A DNA stretch of 64,000 nt from JBBATK01 sp044224515 (GTDB lineage Bacteria > Bacteroidota > Ignavibacteria > Kapaibacteriales > NICIL-2), in contig JBGAKH010000002.1 in the NCBI GenBank assembly GCA_044224515.1, positions 444,394-508,393 of the forward strand, written 5' to 3'. Below, piece by piece: positions 34,509 to 43,007 of the stretch (position 1 is the stretch's first letter; every line of letters begins with the position of its first letter). A program made the position numbers and the translations under genes. The notes under the pieces are model-generated. The model had not been told where the DNA came from. It made no database searches and was given only the letters and a program-made list of their open reading frames with translations.

Positions 34509-37007
34509 CTATTCTTTGATAAATCGTAGAGAGAGTACACGATTTGTCATGTGGATGCGAATTGTATATGATCCGGCTGAGAGATCGCGCACATTCATAC
34601 GAAGGCTGTTGTCCGGAAGCACTTCTGCAGCAAACGACATGTTGCGTTTTCCATCTGTGTCAAACACTTCAACAAGAGTAGGCTTTGTAGGTCCGTAGCT
34701 GAGAATAGCTTCAGTGCGAGCAGGATTGGGACTTAGCGACATGCCTGTGGCAAGCTCCTCTTCGATGCCTGCAACGACGCCGGCGTAGGAGTCTGACTTT
34801 GCAGTGCAACCATATTGATTAAATACTTCAACTTGGTAGTTCGAAGTAGTGCTCATTGTGTAACTGCGCTGAGTAGCACCGGCAATAACACTGCCATTCG
34901 CATACCATTGATAGGCCACGCCTTCAACACTTGAGTTGAGGGTATTAAGACTTTGAGTAATCTCCGGTTTCACCGGTGCCACAATGACGGACAAGTGGAA
35001 TGTCTCTGATGTGAATTGCTCACCCTTTGCGTTGGTGGCTTTGACCCAGAACGAACGTGGCTCTAACGCGTGCAGTTCCACGCTGATACTCTTGGTTGTT
35101 TCACCGGTCGACCAGAGATACGTACTGAAATCACCTTCGCAGGTTAAGACCACCGTTGTTCCCTGGCATGCTGAAGACCCTGCTGAGGAGCTAATAACAG
35201 GATTGAGGGCAGACTGAGCAGAGTAGATAAAGGTGACTGAGGAGTCGTTTCCTGCGCGGTCACAGACCGTGAATACACCATGAGCATCTTTACTTGGGTC
35301 CACAACCTGAACCGTCCAGTCCAGTGAGGCTGTGCTCTTTCCGAGCAGGCGTGGGGCTGTAAGGCGTAAGTTCGACGATCCCGGTTGCAACAGTACTTTG
35401 GAGATATTGCTGCGTGTTTTTTGGTCAGATGGATAATCGACAACGGATCCACTCCAGCTTCCTTGTCCTTTTTTAACAACGATTCCGGGGTTGTTCTTGT
35501 CGTTGGATCGTAGCATGTCGATTGCGAGGCCACCTGCAGGATTGCCGTAGGAGTCGTAATCAGAGCCTCCATATACATATGCCATTATGCGATCCGGACA
35601 GCGAAGAGCGTAGACGTTGTCGCCCTTGAGTGCGCACTCCTTGTATGCATAGACTCTGCCATTTGGCATGGTGTCACGGTACACGTCCTTTTGGCTGACA
35701 GCACTTCCAAAGGCAGTACGCAAGGGCTGCCAGTCGATCGTCTTTCCATTGGAGGTTCCGAATTCCACGTTTTCCGGTACTTCGCCATTTGCGTCGAGAG
35801 GGAAGACGACACCAAGGTAGTTTTTAGTAAAGCCAATACCACCTTTGGATCCCGGAGTGCAGAATATGCACGTGTTTACGAACTGCTCCCAGGGCATGAC
35901 ATTCATTTGGAAAGGATCTGTTGATACGTTGTCGTCACTTTGACCGGGGTTAAACAACACAACATTAAACGGTGACTGCGAGCGATACGACACTACATCA
36001 CTGGTGGCACTTGCGCGCTGGTAGATCCAACCTGAATTCTCCGCGCCACCGACGGTAGGAATCGTTTTCCAGAAGAGTCCATCGCGCTCAACAACACAAT
36101 TGTCGGCTCCGGCCATCATGCGCATATAGTAGCCATAGGTTCGCGATTGGTAGCGCGGCAGCAAGTAGTGATTTCCCCAAGACTCGCGTGGCATCTCTTG
36201 TTCATCGATGAAATCACACCACGGAGTTTTCGTAGGAACATTAGCACACTGGTTGCCGGAGAATACCGCTACCGGCAGGCTAGCGTGAATGACCGAACCG
36301 GTCATATCACCTTCTTTGGATTGAGCGTTGTTGCCAACAATCCACACATCGCCTTTATTAAGCGTGAACGAGATCGTGTCACCCATGCGACGTCCGCCAC
36401 CGGTCACTGTCACACTTGAACCACCAACGATAAACTGCACCTGTGTACCGTCATATGCACCGACGATTGCTGTTTCACTTGGAAGTGACCAATCGCCATA
36501 CATGCCGGTCATATCCGGAAAGCTTGAAACAACATATTCTGAGCCGAGACTCTCAACCGGAAGAGCCGTGAATGAGTCGCTGGTGTACGGAAAACGTGTC
36601 ACACCATATACTATGCACGGGACGGTGCTCGTGATATGTATAGCCGCCGCCGGATAGACCACTTCAGGAGGTATCGATTGCATTTCCGATTTATTCATGG
36701 CTTGGGCAACCATCGGACTAAACTCGAAGGGCACAACGTCGTTCGCCTTGAGTGTAACAGTCTGCGCGGCTTGCTTTCCCGGTACCTCTATCGTTGCACT
36801 ACCTGAATCACTTGCCGCAATGTAGAGCATGATACGATTGGAGGATCCGGCTTGGATATAACAGGGCAGAAACGTGATGTAAAACTCAAAACCCACATTA
36901 CTGGGTCGGTTATACTGCGTGCTCCCACCACCGGCTACACTTTGTTGAGGCACAAGTGTCGCGATGACGATGAGCGCCAGCAAAAAGCTAAAGATCTTCT
37001 TTTTCAT
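34509..37007 (-). CDS. IgGFc-binding-like surface protein with T9SS sorting domain (paralogue 3)
   Basis: 832 residues from the ATG at 37007, chosen because it opens a signal peptide (MKKKIFSFLLALIVIATLVP); a longer frame to 37130 is unlikely. The sequence keeps the family signature (RPSNVGFEFYITFLPCYIQA, FPDMTGMYGDWSLPSETAIV, DVWIVGNNAQSKEGDMTGSV, GNQCANVPTKTPWCDFIDEQ). Then PKD/Ig-like parts (SSACQGTTVVLTCEGDFSTY, YQWYANGSVIAGATQRSYTM). The C-terminus is SLSPNPARTEAIL to LSLRFIKE. It is closer to paralogue 2 than to paralogue 1 in the segment 'SYGGSDYDSYG-PAG'. A tandem duplication is the likely origin. Confidence 0.8.
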   Translation of the reverse strand: MKKKIFSFLLALIVIATLVPQQSVAGGGSTQYNRPSNVGFEFYITFLPCYIQAGSSNRIMLYIAASDSGSATIEVPGKQAAQTVTLKANDVVPFEFSPMVAQAMNKSEMQSIPPEVVYPAAAIHITSTVPCIVYGVTRFPYTSDSFTALPVESLGSEYVVSSFPDMTGMYGDWSLPSETAIVGAYDGTQVQFIVGGSSVTVTGGGRRMGDTISFTLNKGDVWIVGNNAQSKEGDMTGSVIHASLPVAVFSGNQCANVPTKTPWCDFIDEQEMPRESWGNHYLLPRYQSRTYGYYMRMMAGADNCVVERDGLFWKTIPTVGGAENSGWIYQRASATSDVVSYRSQSPFNVVLFNPGQSDDNVSTDPFQMNVMPWEQFVNTCIFCTPGSKGGIGFTKNYLGVVFPLDANGEVPENVEFGTSNGKTIDWQPLRTAFGSAVSQKDVYRDTMPNGRVYAYKECALKGDNVYALRCPDRIMAYVYGGSDYDSYGNPAGGLAIDMLRSNDKNNPGIVVKKGQGSWSGSVVDYPSDQKTRSNISKVLLQPGSSNLRLTAPRLLGKSTASLDWTVQVVDPSKDAHGVFTVCDRAGNDSSVTFIYSAQSALNPVISSSAGSSACQGTTVVLTCEGDFSTYLWSTGETTKSISVELHALEPRSFWVKATNAKGEQFTSETFHLSVIVAPVKPEITQSLNTLNSSVEGVAYQWYANGSVIAGATQRSYTMSTTSNYQVEVFNQYGCTAKSDSYAGVVAGIEEELATGMSLSPNPARTEAILSYGPTKPTLVEVFDTDGKRNMSFAAEVLPDNSLRMNVRDLSAGSYTIRIHMTNRVLSLRFIKE

Positions 37008-37455
37008 GGTATGATAGGATGTGATGATTGTAATTAAAAAAAACATAGGCACATAATCGTTCACCGCAATACACTTTCTTTGGGACCTTCCAAGAATTAA
37101 TCTCTGTTTTAACACCGGTTTAGAGTACAAACAGCGTTACTCTACTGTTCTGCTCAGCGAGTACCCATCGACCCTTCCGGAAGAAGGTAGCCGGTGGTCA
37201 CTCATGGAAGAGCCCTTAGAAGCCATTAATTCACATCACGGGCAGTCTGTATAGAGTTGTGTCCCTGTGAAGGAATACCCACGGTTCTTTGCTGATTGGA
37301 ACACTCAAATTGCTTTTGTTTCTTGGTTTAAGCAGTTCCACTCTGATTTCCGGGTACAAGGTCGCTGAGCCACCCGCGCAAAGCAGTAGACGGTGCTTTG
37401 CCCGTACTTTGCGATTTTTGCACGGCATTTTACGATCATAAGAAACAGCGCACAC
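37008..37455. other. Divergent intergenic region before hutH
   Basis: About 450 bases without a gene. Near the right end, TACTTTG (37405-37411) and TTTG runs lie 45-50 bases before the hutH ATG and could belong to a promoter, but no properly spaced TTG is seen. Confidence 0.4.
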
Positions 37456-38976
37456 ATGACTTTAGTACTTGACGGACGTTCCCTCTCGCTTTCGACCTTT
37501 CAAGCAGCAGTTGCTGACCATAGTACTCGTATTGAGTTGTCTGACGACTCCCGCCAGGCGGTTCAACGCTCACGTACACTCGTGGACCGCTGGGTTGAAG
37601 AAGCGAAAGTGATTTATGGGGTTACAACCGGCTTCGGGGAATTTGCGAATGTGTTCATTCCGCGGGAAGAGCTCGAGAATTTGCAGGAAAACCTCATTCT
37701 TTCGCATGCGGTCGGATCAGGAGCCTGGCTTCCGGTGGAGGCAGTGCGGGGCATGATGATCTTACGCATCAATGCTTTGGCAAAGGGACACAGCGGTATA
37801 CGCGTGCAGACTCTGCAAACGCTCATCGACGTCTTTAACGCCGGCATTGTCGCAGCCGTGCCCTCACAAGGATCCGTAGGAAGTTCGGGTGACTTGGTTC
37901 AACTTTCACATATCGCATTGATGTTGATAGGTAAAGGACGCTGCCTAAGCGATCATGGGGTTGAAACCGCCGCAGCTGTTCTGGCTCGTCATGGTATTCA
38001 ACCGGTGCGATTACAGGCAAAAGAGGGACTTGCCCTTATCAACGGCACACAAATGCAGTGCTCTGTTGGCGCTCTTGCAACTGCCAAAGCTTTATACCTG
38101 GCAGAGCTGGCGGATATGTCAGGAGCTCTTAGTGCCGATGCATTGCGAAGTACAGATCGTGCTTACGATGCGCGGTTGCATGCACTACGTCCTTTTGAAG
38201 GACAACGCCGCAGCGCTGAACTGCTACGCTCATACTTGCAGAACAGCGAGATTCGCGAATCACATCGAGTGGGCGACGGTAGAGTCCAGGACGCATACTC
38301 CATTCGATGCATGCCGCAAGTGCACGGTGCGTCTCGCGATGCCATCAACTATGTGCATGGCATTATCTCAACGGAACTCAATTCAGCCAATGACAATCCT
38401 CTGATTTTTCCGGAGGACGGTGATCACCTTGAAGGAGGAAATTTCCACGGTCAACCTCTGGCATTGGCATTGGACTTCTTGGCAATTGCGTGTTCGGAGC
38501 TTGCAAACATTTGCGAACGACGTATTGAGCGTATGGTCAACGGCGCATTGAGTAACGGACTGCCTCGCTTTTTAACCACCAATGGTGGCGTGCAAAGTGG
38601 GATGATGATTGCACAATACACGGCTGCGAGCATTGTTAGTGAGAACAAAGTGCTGGCGCATCCGGCGAGTGTCGACTCCATACCAACCAGTGCCAATCAA
38701 GAAGATCATAACTCGATGGGAAGCATAGCTGCACTAAAAGCAAGAACGGTCGTCGAGAATCTGCAAACAGTCTTAGCCGTTGAATTGCTCTGTGCAGCAC
38801 AAGCGATCGACTTCTTACGTCCATTGAAAACAAGTCCAAAACTCGAAGAGTTACACGCTCTCATTCGGAGTCGAGTGCCCTTTGCGCAAACTGATCGTAT
38901 TTTGTACGACGATATTGATGCGCTCAGAACGCTTATCGATACAACGGCAATGAAAGACCTCGTGCTTTCACATTGA
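37456..38976 (+). CDS. hutH: Histidine ammonia-lyase
   Basis: 506 residues from the ATG at 37456, where the family start (MTLVLDGRSLSLSTF) falls. The enzyme converts L-histidine to urocanate and ammonia, using an MIO prosthetic group made from an internal tripeptide. Seen: catalytic Tyr54 in YGVTTGFGEFA, His84 in LILSHAVGSG, GLALINGTQ, YSIRCMPQVHGASRDA, NPLIF, GGNFHGQPLALA, and SANQEDHNSMG near the end. The MIO tripeptide is Ser-Ser-Gly (143-145) instead of the usual Ala-Ser-Gly, and GDLVQLSH replaces GDLAPLAH. No other hut gene (hutU, hutI) is in the window, so the pathway may be elsewhere or the enzyme used alone. Confidence 0.88.
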   Translation: MTLVLDGRSLSLSTFQAAVADHSTRIELSDDSRQAVQRSRTLVDRWVEEAKVIYGVTTGFGEFANVFIPREELENLQENLILSHAVGSGAWLPVEAVRGMMILRINALAKGHSGIRVQTLQTLIDVFNAGIVAAVPSQGSVGSSGDLVQLSHIALMLIGKGRCLSDHGVETAAAVLARHGIQPVRLQAKEGLALINGTQMQCSVGALATAKALYLAELADMSGALSADALRSTDRAYDARLHALRPFEGQRRSAELLRSYLQNSEIRESHRVGDGRVQDAYSIRCMPQVHGASRDAINYVHGIISTELNSANDNPLIFPEDGDHLEGGNFHGQPLALALDFLAIACSELANICERRIERMVNGALSNGLPRFLTTNGGVQSGMMIAQYTAASIVSENKVLAHPASVDSIPTSANQEDHNSMGSIAALKARTVVENLQTVLAVELLCAAQAIDFLRPLKTSPKLEELHALIRSRVPFAQTDRILYDDIDALRTLIDTTAMKDLVLSH

Positions 38977-39173
38977 TTCGGCTTAAGCTCGTACAGGCTC
39001 AGTCGCTGAGGTCCAAAAAAGGTCCGCTACAATCAAGCAAGTCTACAACAATCAAGCAGCGCTACTAAGCGATGACGATGTAATGTCTGTTTGAGATGGT
39101 TTTCATTACAGCCCCGACTAGCCGGCGCTGTGATTCGATGTCTACGCTCAGGTTTATTCACTTTGGAGCCACG

Positions 39174-40499
39174 ATGATTATGATGAATACCCACGTTGAA
39201 TCGCGTCCCGCAACGCTCTCTCGTATTGTTCAATGGTTTGCAGTGTTGGCTCTACTCGTGTTGAATGGCGTTGCATCGCAGAACTGTGCAGCAGATCACC
39301 TATCGGTGTCCGGTCGCTTTCTCAAAACGCCGTGTGGTGATACAATCATCCTGCGTGGACTCAATAAAATGTGCGTCTTCGAATCCGATCGTTGGGGCAT
39401 TGGTATGATGCCGGATATTAAGAAGACTGGTTCGAATGTCTTGCGTATCGTGTGGACCACTTCTGACAAAGCCTGGATGGTTGATACTCTCGACGCAGTG
39501 ATTCAGGCTTGTATCGACAATGCCATGATACCCATGGTTGAACTCCACGACGCCACGGGAGACTTCTCAAAGTTGAGCGATGTAGCGGCCTACTGGTTGT
39601 CGGAACCCATGCTTGCACTCATCAAGAAACATGAGCGATACCTCATGTGTAACATTGCAAATGAAGCCGGTGATTTTGATATCAACGACGACACCTTCAC
39701 GAAGACCTACAGTTATATTGTTCAGACCTTTCGCATGAAGGGTGTTCATGTTCCCTTGGTCATTGATGCCAGTGGTTACGGACAAAACATCGACGTCCTC
39801 CTCAACTCGGCGGCCTCGATCATTGCGGCAGATCCGGACAAGAACCTCATGTTCTCATTGCACGCCTATTGGGCACCTAAGTACTTTCCAAATCCGGCAG
39901 AGCTCTTACATAACAAATTGGCTGCAGCCGTTGCAAAAGACATTCCACTCATTATCGGAGAGTTCACAGGATGTTATCTGGACGATCCCAATTCTTCCGA
40001 TGACTTATGGAAAACCATACTTCCGGAATGCAAGAACCATCGTCTCGGTTGGATTGCCTGGGAATGGGGTCCGGGAAACGCCGACTATTCTACAAACCCA
40101 CCCACCCCTTATACCAAAATGGATATGAGCGCAGACGGCACCTTCGACAAAATCCAAGACGGTTGGGCCAGAACAGTTCTCCTGGATGATCCGAATTCCA
40201 TTGCAAAATCTGCCGTCACCCCGGAGTACATCAAACTCAAAGGAAATTGTCCAAGTTCGGACGTCAACGAGTCCACGCTTATAGCAGACGGCATTCACTA
40301 CCACAACGGCCTCGTTCAGAATATCGCAAGCAATGATGTCCACGTACTCATCCTGAGCCTGGAAGGCCGAATTGTGTTGCGGCGTATGCTCCCGGCCGGT
40401 GCTGCGCTCTCTATACAGGATCTCCCAAGCGCATGCTATCAACTCGTGTGGGAAGCACAGGGATTGCGGTACTCACGTAGTATACTTCATCTACGATAA
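39174..40499 (+). CDS. GH5 (mannanase-like) glycoside hydrolase with T9SS-type C-terminus
   Basis: 441 residues from the ATG at 39174, where TTGGAG sits 8 bases upstream. A signal peptide (IVQWFAVLALLVLNGVAS) is followed by the GH5 TIM-barrel: FLKTPCGDTIILRGLNKM, then PDIKKTGSNVLRIVW, MIPMVELHDATGDF, the acid/base glutamate E164 in CNIANEAGDFD, LHAYWAPKYF, and the nucleophile E263 in PLIIGEFTGCYLDD. The E-L-H-D-A-T-G motif is typical of GH5 beta-mannanases (subfamily 8 type) rather than cellulases; substrate is inferred. A short T9SS-type end (EGRIVLRRMLPAGA to YSRSILHLR) suggests surface display. It lies 197 bases after hutH and just before the palindromic array. Confidence 0.8.
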   Translation: MIMMNTHVESRPATLSRIVQWFAVLALLVLNGVASQNCAADHLSVSGRFLKTPCGDTIILRGLNKMCVFESDRWGIGMMPDIKKTGSNVLRIVWTTSDKAWMVDTLDAVIQACIDNAMIPMVELHDATGDFSKLSDVAAYWLSEPMLALIKKHERYLMCNIANEAGDFDINDDTFTKTYSYIVQTFRMKGVHVPLVIDASGYGQNIDVLLNSAASIIAADPDKNLMFSLHAYWAPKYFPNPAELLHNKLAAAVAKDIPLIIGEFTGCYLDDPNSSDDLWKTILPECKNHRLGWIAWEWGPGNADYSTNPPTPYTKMDMSADGTFDKIQDGWARTVLLDDPNSIAKSAVTPEYIKLKGNCPSSDVNESTLIADGIHYHNGLVQNIASNDVHVLILSLEGRIVLRRMLPAGAALSIQDLPSACYQLVWEAQGLRYSRSILHLR

Positions 40500-40520
40500 T
40501 TGTAATTGCTTTTGTGCTTA

Positions 40521-40999
40521 CCTAGGGTCTACGCTACGCGTTGACCCTAGGCTATGATGTGCGATGCCTCCGGCATCGATGCATGGGATGGTTTGCACCT
40601 AGGGTCTACGCTGCGCGTTGACCCTAGGCTAGTATGTGCGATGCCACCGGCATCGATGCACGAGATGGTTTGTACCTAGGGTCTACGCTACGCGTTGACC
40701 CTAGGCTAGTATGTGCGATGCCTCCGACATCGATGCATGGGATGGTTTGCACCTAGGGTCTACGCTACGCGCTGACCCTAGGCTATGTTGTGCGATGCCA
40801 CCGGCATCGATGCATGGGATGGTTTGCGCTACGCGCTGACCATAGGCTACGGAGTTTGATGCCACCGGCATCATCACGCTGACAATGATCGTTTTACGAA
40901 AAGGATGCCGGAGGCATCCCACAACCTAGCCTAGGGTCAGCGCGTAGCGCAGACCCTAGGAGAGCGGAAGAGGAAGAATTTACGATGCCGGAGGCATCG
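40521..40999. repeat. Array A: 77-bp two-hairpin repeats
   Basis: Four units start at 40521, 40598, 40675 and 40752, each exactly 77 bp apart. Each has hairpin 1, with arms CCTAGGGTC and GACCCTAGG and an inner ACGC/GCGT stem, then hairpin 2 (GATGCC, three-base loop, GGCATC). A fifth, truncated unit lacks its left arm (from 40828). The array then turns: an inverted hairpin 2 (40903-40919), inverted hairpin 1 (40930-40960) and inverted hairpin 2 (40983-40999). It lies between the convergent GH5 and DUF2130 genes. This is a REP/BIME-like element; no RAYT transposase is in the window. Confidence 0.9.
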
Positions 41000-41083
41000 C
41001 ACATGGCATGAGTTGGGTTATCAAAAGCCCATGGAGCTTGCATCACACACTTAAACTCACTTTTCGTTGGCCGTGTGACTTTT

Positions 41084-42364
41084 CTACTCCTCATCATTGC
41101 CGGACGGTAGTTCCAGGCGTTCGATGGGTGGAAGGGCGTTGCCCACAATTCCCTCGAGGTCTCCGCGGATACGCAAGGCGGAGCGTTGGGTGCGTTCGAT
41201 CTGTTTTTCGCGTTTGGCCCAGATACGTTCAAAGGCACGCTTTTCGTCGTCCAGTTCCTTGCGCATGGAGACGAAGACTTCCATCATGGCTTGCATGTGA
41301 TTGGCAAAGTCTTGTCCGGTAAGGTAGTGATAGAGCACATCCATTTTTTCATTCTTTCCTTCAGCGGCGCGACGTTGTTTTGCGACCTCAATCATGCCTT
41401 CGCGTAGAACCGATGCAAGAGCAATAGCGTAGGGAACTGAGCAGACCCATACGCCATCCATATTCGCGAAGCTATCGACCTCATCCGGCAACACGGTCGA
41501 AACGATAACGGCAACAGAGGCACGCAGGGCTCGCTGATCTTCTTTGAGCTTGGTGATCCAGTCTTTACTCCAGGCTTTGGTGCGTTTTGATTCCCAGACA
41601 ATGAGACCGCAGTCTTGTCCTTTCTCAAACACTTGCTGCACCACATCGGCACCCTTCACTCCCTTCGGCACGGGTTTAATGTCATCGTAGATGAAGGCTG
41701 CGCGCAGACTCTGTTCCAACTCAAGTTCAAGAACCTCACCTTGAGTTTGTTGTGAGCCTTGTTGACTCTTTCGTTGTAAGTCTTCAATTAATCTCTGCAT
41801 GTCTTCGATGCGCTTGTCTTTCTCTGCTTCGCGTAAGCGCTGCTGTTCTGTCATCTGGGTCTCAAGCTGCTCACGCAATTTGGTACGTTCTTCATTGAAT
41901 TGGCGTTGAAGATCGATCTGCATCGTTTCCTTTTGCTCTTCGAGCTCGCGCGTTTTACGTAGGAGTTCGAGCTCTTTGGTGGACTGTTCACGAAGGCGCT
42001 GTTGCTGCTCTTCCAAATGCTCGCGCATGGCACTCAACTCAGTGTTCAACTTCTCGCGAGCCTGTTCTTCGGCAAGCTTGTTGAGTCGCTCTTGCTCATC
42101 GCGCAATCGTGTGCGAAACTCTTCTTCGCGTACCCGCGCTTCTTCGGCGGCGGATCGCTTGAGTTCCTCAACGGTGCGACGTTGCAATTCGAGGTCTTTC
42201 TCGAGTTGTGAACGTTGTTGTTGTAACTGTTCTTCGAGTTGTCGTTTTGAATCGACAAACTTCTGACGAAACTCGTTGCCAATATCTTCGCGCAGTTGCT
42301 TGGCTAGAGCCTCCGTTAAGTCGGTTCCACAGTTTGGACACTTTAAAACACTGGTACTTTGCAT
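41084..42364 (-). CDS. DUF2130 protein, nuclease-like with long coiled coil
   Basis: 426 residues. A zinc-ribbon-like CPNCG opens the protein (LKCPNCGTDLTEALAKQLRE). Residues ~25-215 are a long coiled coil rich in E, Q, R and L. The C-terminal ~200 are the DUF2130 domain: GEVLELELEQSLRAAFIYDD, then KGADVVQQVF and GLIVWESKRTKAWSKDWITK. The glutamate of E-L-E, the aspartate of G-A-D and the W-E-x-K form a PD-(D/E)xK-like active-site pattern, so DUF2130 proteins are predicted nucleases; that is a prediction and no substrate is known. It is cytoplasmic and faces array A across 84 bases of sequence at its 3' end. Alternative: a structural DNA-binding protein. Confidence 0.8.
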   Translation of the reverse strand: MQSTSVLKCPNCGTDLTEALAKQLREDIGNEFRQKFVDSKRQLEEQLQQQRSQLEKDLELQRRTVEELKRSAAEEARVREEEFRTRLRDEQERLNKLAEEQAREKLNTELSAMREHLEEQQQRLREQSTKELELLRKTRELEEQKETMQIDLQRQFNEERTKLREQLETQMTEQQRLREAEKDKRIEDMQRLIEDLQRKSQQGSQQTQGEVLELELEQSLRAAFIYDDIKPVPKGVKGADVVQQVFEKGQDCGLIVWESKRTKAWSKDWITKLKEDQRALRASVAVIVSTVLPDEVDSFANMDGVWVCSVPYAIALASVLREGMIEVAKQRRAAEGKNEKMDVLYHYLTGQDFANHMQAMMEVFVSMRKELDDEKRAFERIWAKREKQIERTQRSALRIRGDLEGIVGNALPPIERLELPSGNDEE

Positions 42365-42500
42365 GTGCTGAGTTTAGAACGTGATGGTGCTGATATCGTA
42401 GAGTGTGCGAACATAAAGCATTCGCAAAGAATCGCAGTGCGTGCGCGTTATGCCTTCGGCGAATCTTTTGCACAGGCCCGAAAGGCAATTATCTCATGAT

Positions 42501-42535
42501 AAAAAAAAGGCGTTTCTCGTTCGAGAAACGCCTTT
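42501..42535 (-). terminator. Rho-independent terminator
   Basis: On the minus strand a 14-bp perfect stem (AAAGGCGTTTCTCG with its complement, 42506-42519 and 42522-42535) is followed by a run of eight T. It lies 21 bases after the stop of the gene at 42557. Confidence 0.9.
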
Positions 42536-42556
42536 GGAATGCGAATGTGGGCAATC

Positions 42557-42985
42557 TTAGTTGATTGCGTCTGCCATGATAACACTCATGCCATTCTTGC
42601 TGAGCATTTTACCGCTAACGGTAAGCTTGTCACCGGCTTTGTCAGCCAATTTGGATGAAGCGTTTGTGCCGTCCGGGTTCACAACGAGGTAAGCTTTCTT
42701 ACCTACACAGAACACGAGCAATTCGCCGTGGCTAGCTGACTTTTGAGCATCAGCTTTGCTCAGTGTTGTGCACTTGCCACCGGCGCAGCCAACGAGTGTG
42801 CAAACGGTGCCGGTCCAGCCCTTTGACTTTGCAGCCGGCTTAGCAGCTTTTGCATCAGCCTTAGCCGGAGCCGGAGTAGCAGCCGGAGTAGCAGCAGATT
42901 CAACTGCTTTTTTCTTAACCATGCCTTGTGAGAAGGCTGCAGGTGCAAGCACTACCAAGAGTGCGAGTACGAGGAATTTTTTCAT
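42557..42985 (-). CDS. Small secreted protein with an Ala/Pro/Lys linker
   Basis: 142 residues. A signal peptide (MKKFLVLALLVVLAPAAFSQ) is followed by an Ala/Pro/Lys-rich linker of about 35 residues (AATPAATPAPAKADAKAAKP). Then a ~75-residue beta domain: GWTGTVCTLVGCAGGKCTTL, ELLVFCVGKKAYLVVNPDGT, DKLTVSGKMLSKNGMSVIMA. The three cysteines of the first segment and FCV later could form a disulfide or bind a metal; the pattern of strands resembles an OB fold. AAAGGA precedes the ATG. It lies 22 bases after the upstream Fn3 lipoprotein gene, so the two are probably one unit. Function unknown. Confidence 0.65.
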   Translation of the reverse strand: MKKFLVLALLVVLAPAAFSQGMVKKKAVESAATPAATPAPAKADAKAAKPAAKSKGWTGTVCTLVGCAGGKCTTLSKADAQKSASHGELLVFCVGKKAYLVVNPDGTNASSKLADKAGDKLTVSGKMLSKNGMSVIMADAIN

Positions 42986-43007
42986 GTAGAGATCCTTTTA
43001 AAAAAAA

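Noticed and set aside
39174..40499. Assigning the GH5 enzyme as a cellulase
   Set aside because: The E-L-H-D-A-T-G block before the acid/base region is that of mannanase-type GH5 members; cellulases differ here.
40521..40999. CRISPR array in the 77-bp repeats
   Set aside because: Repeats contain their own linkers that are also conserved, no unique spacers exist, and no cas genes are near. The palindromes match a REP/BIME-type element.
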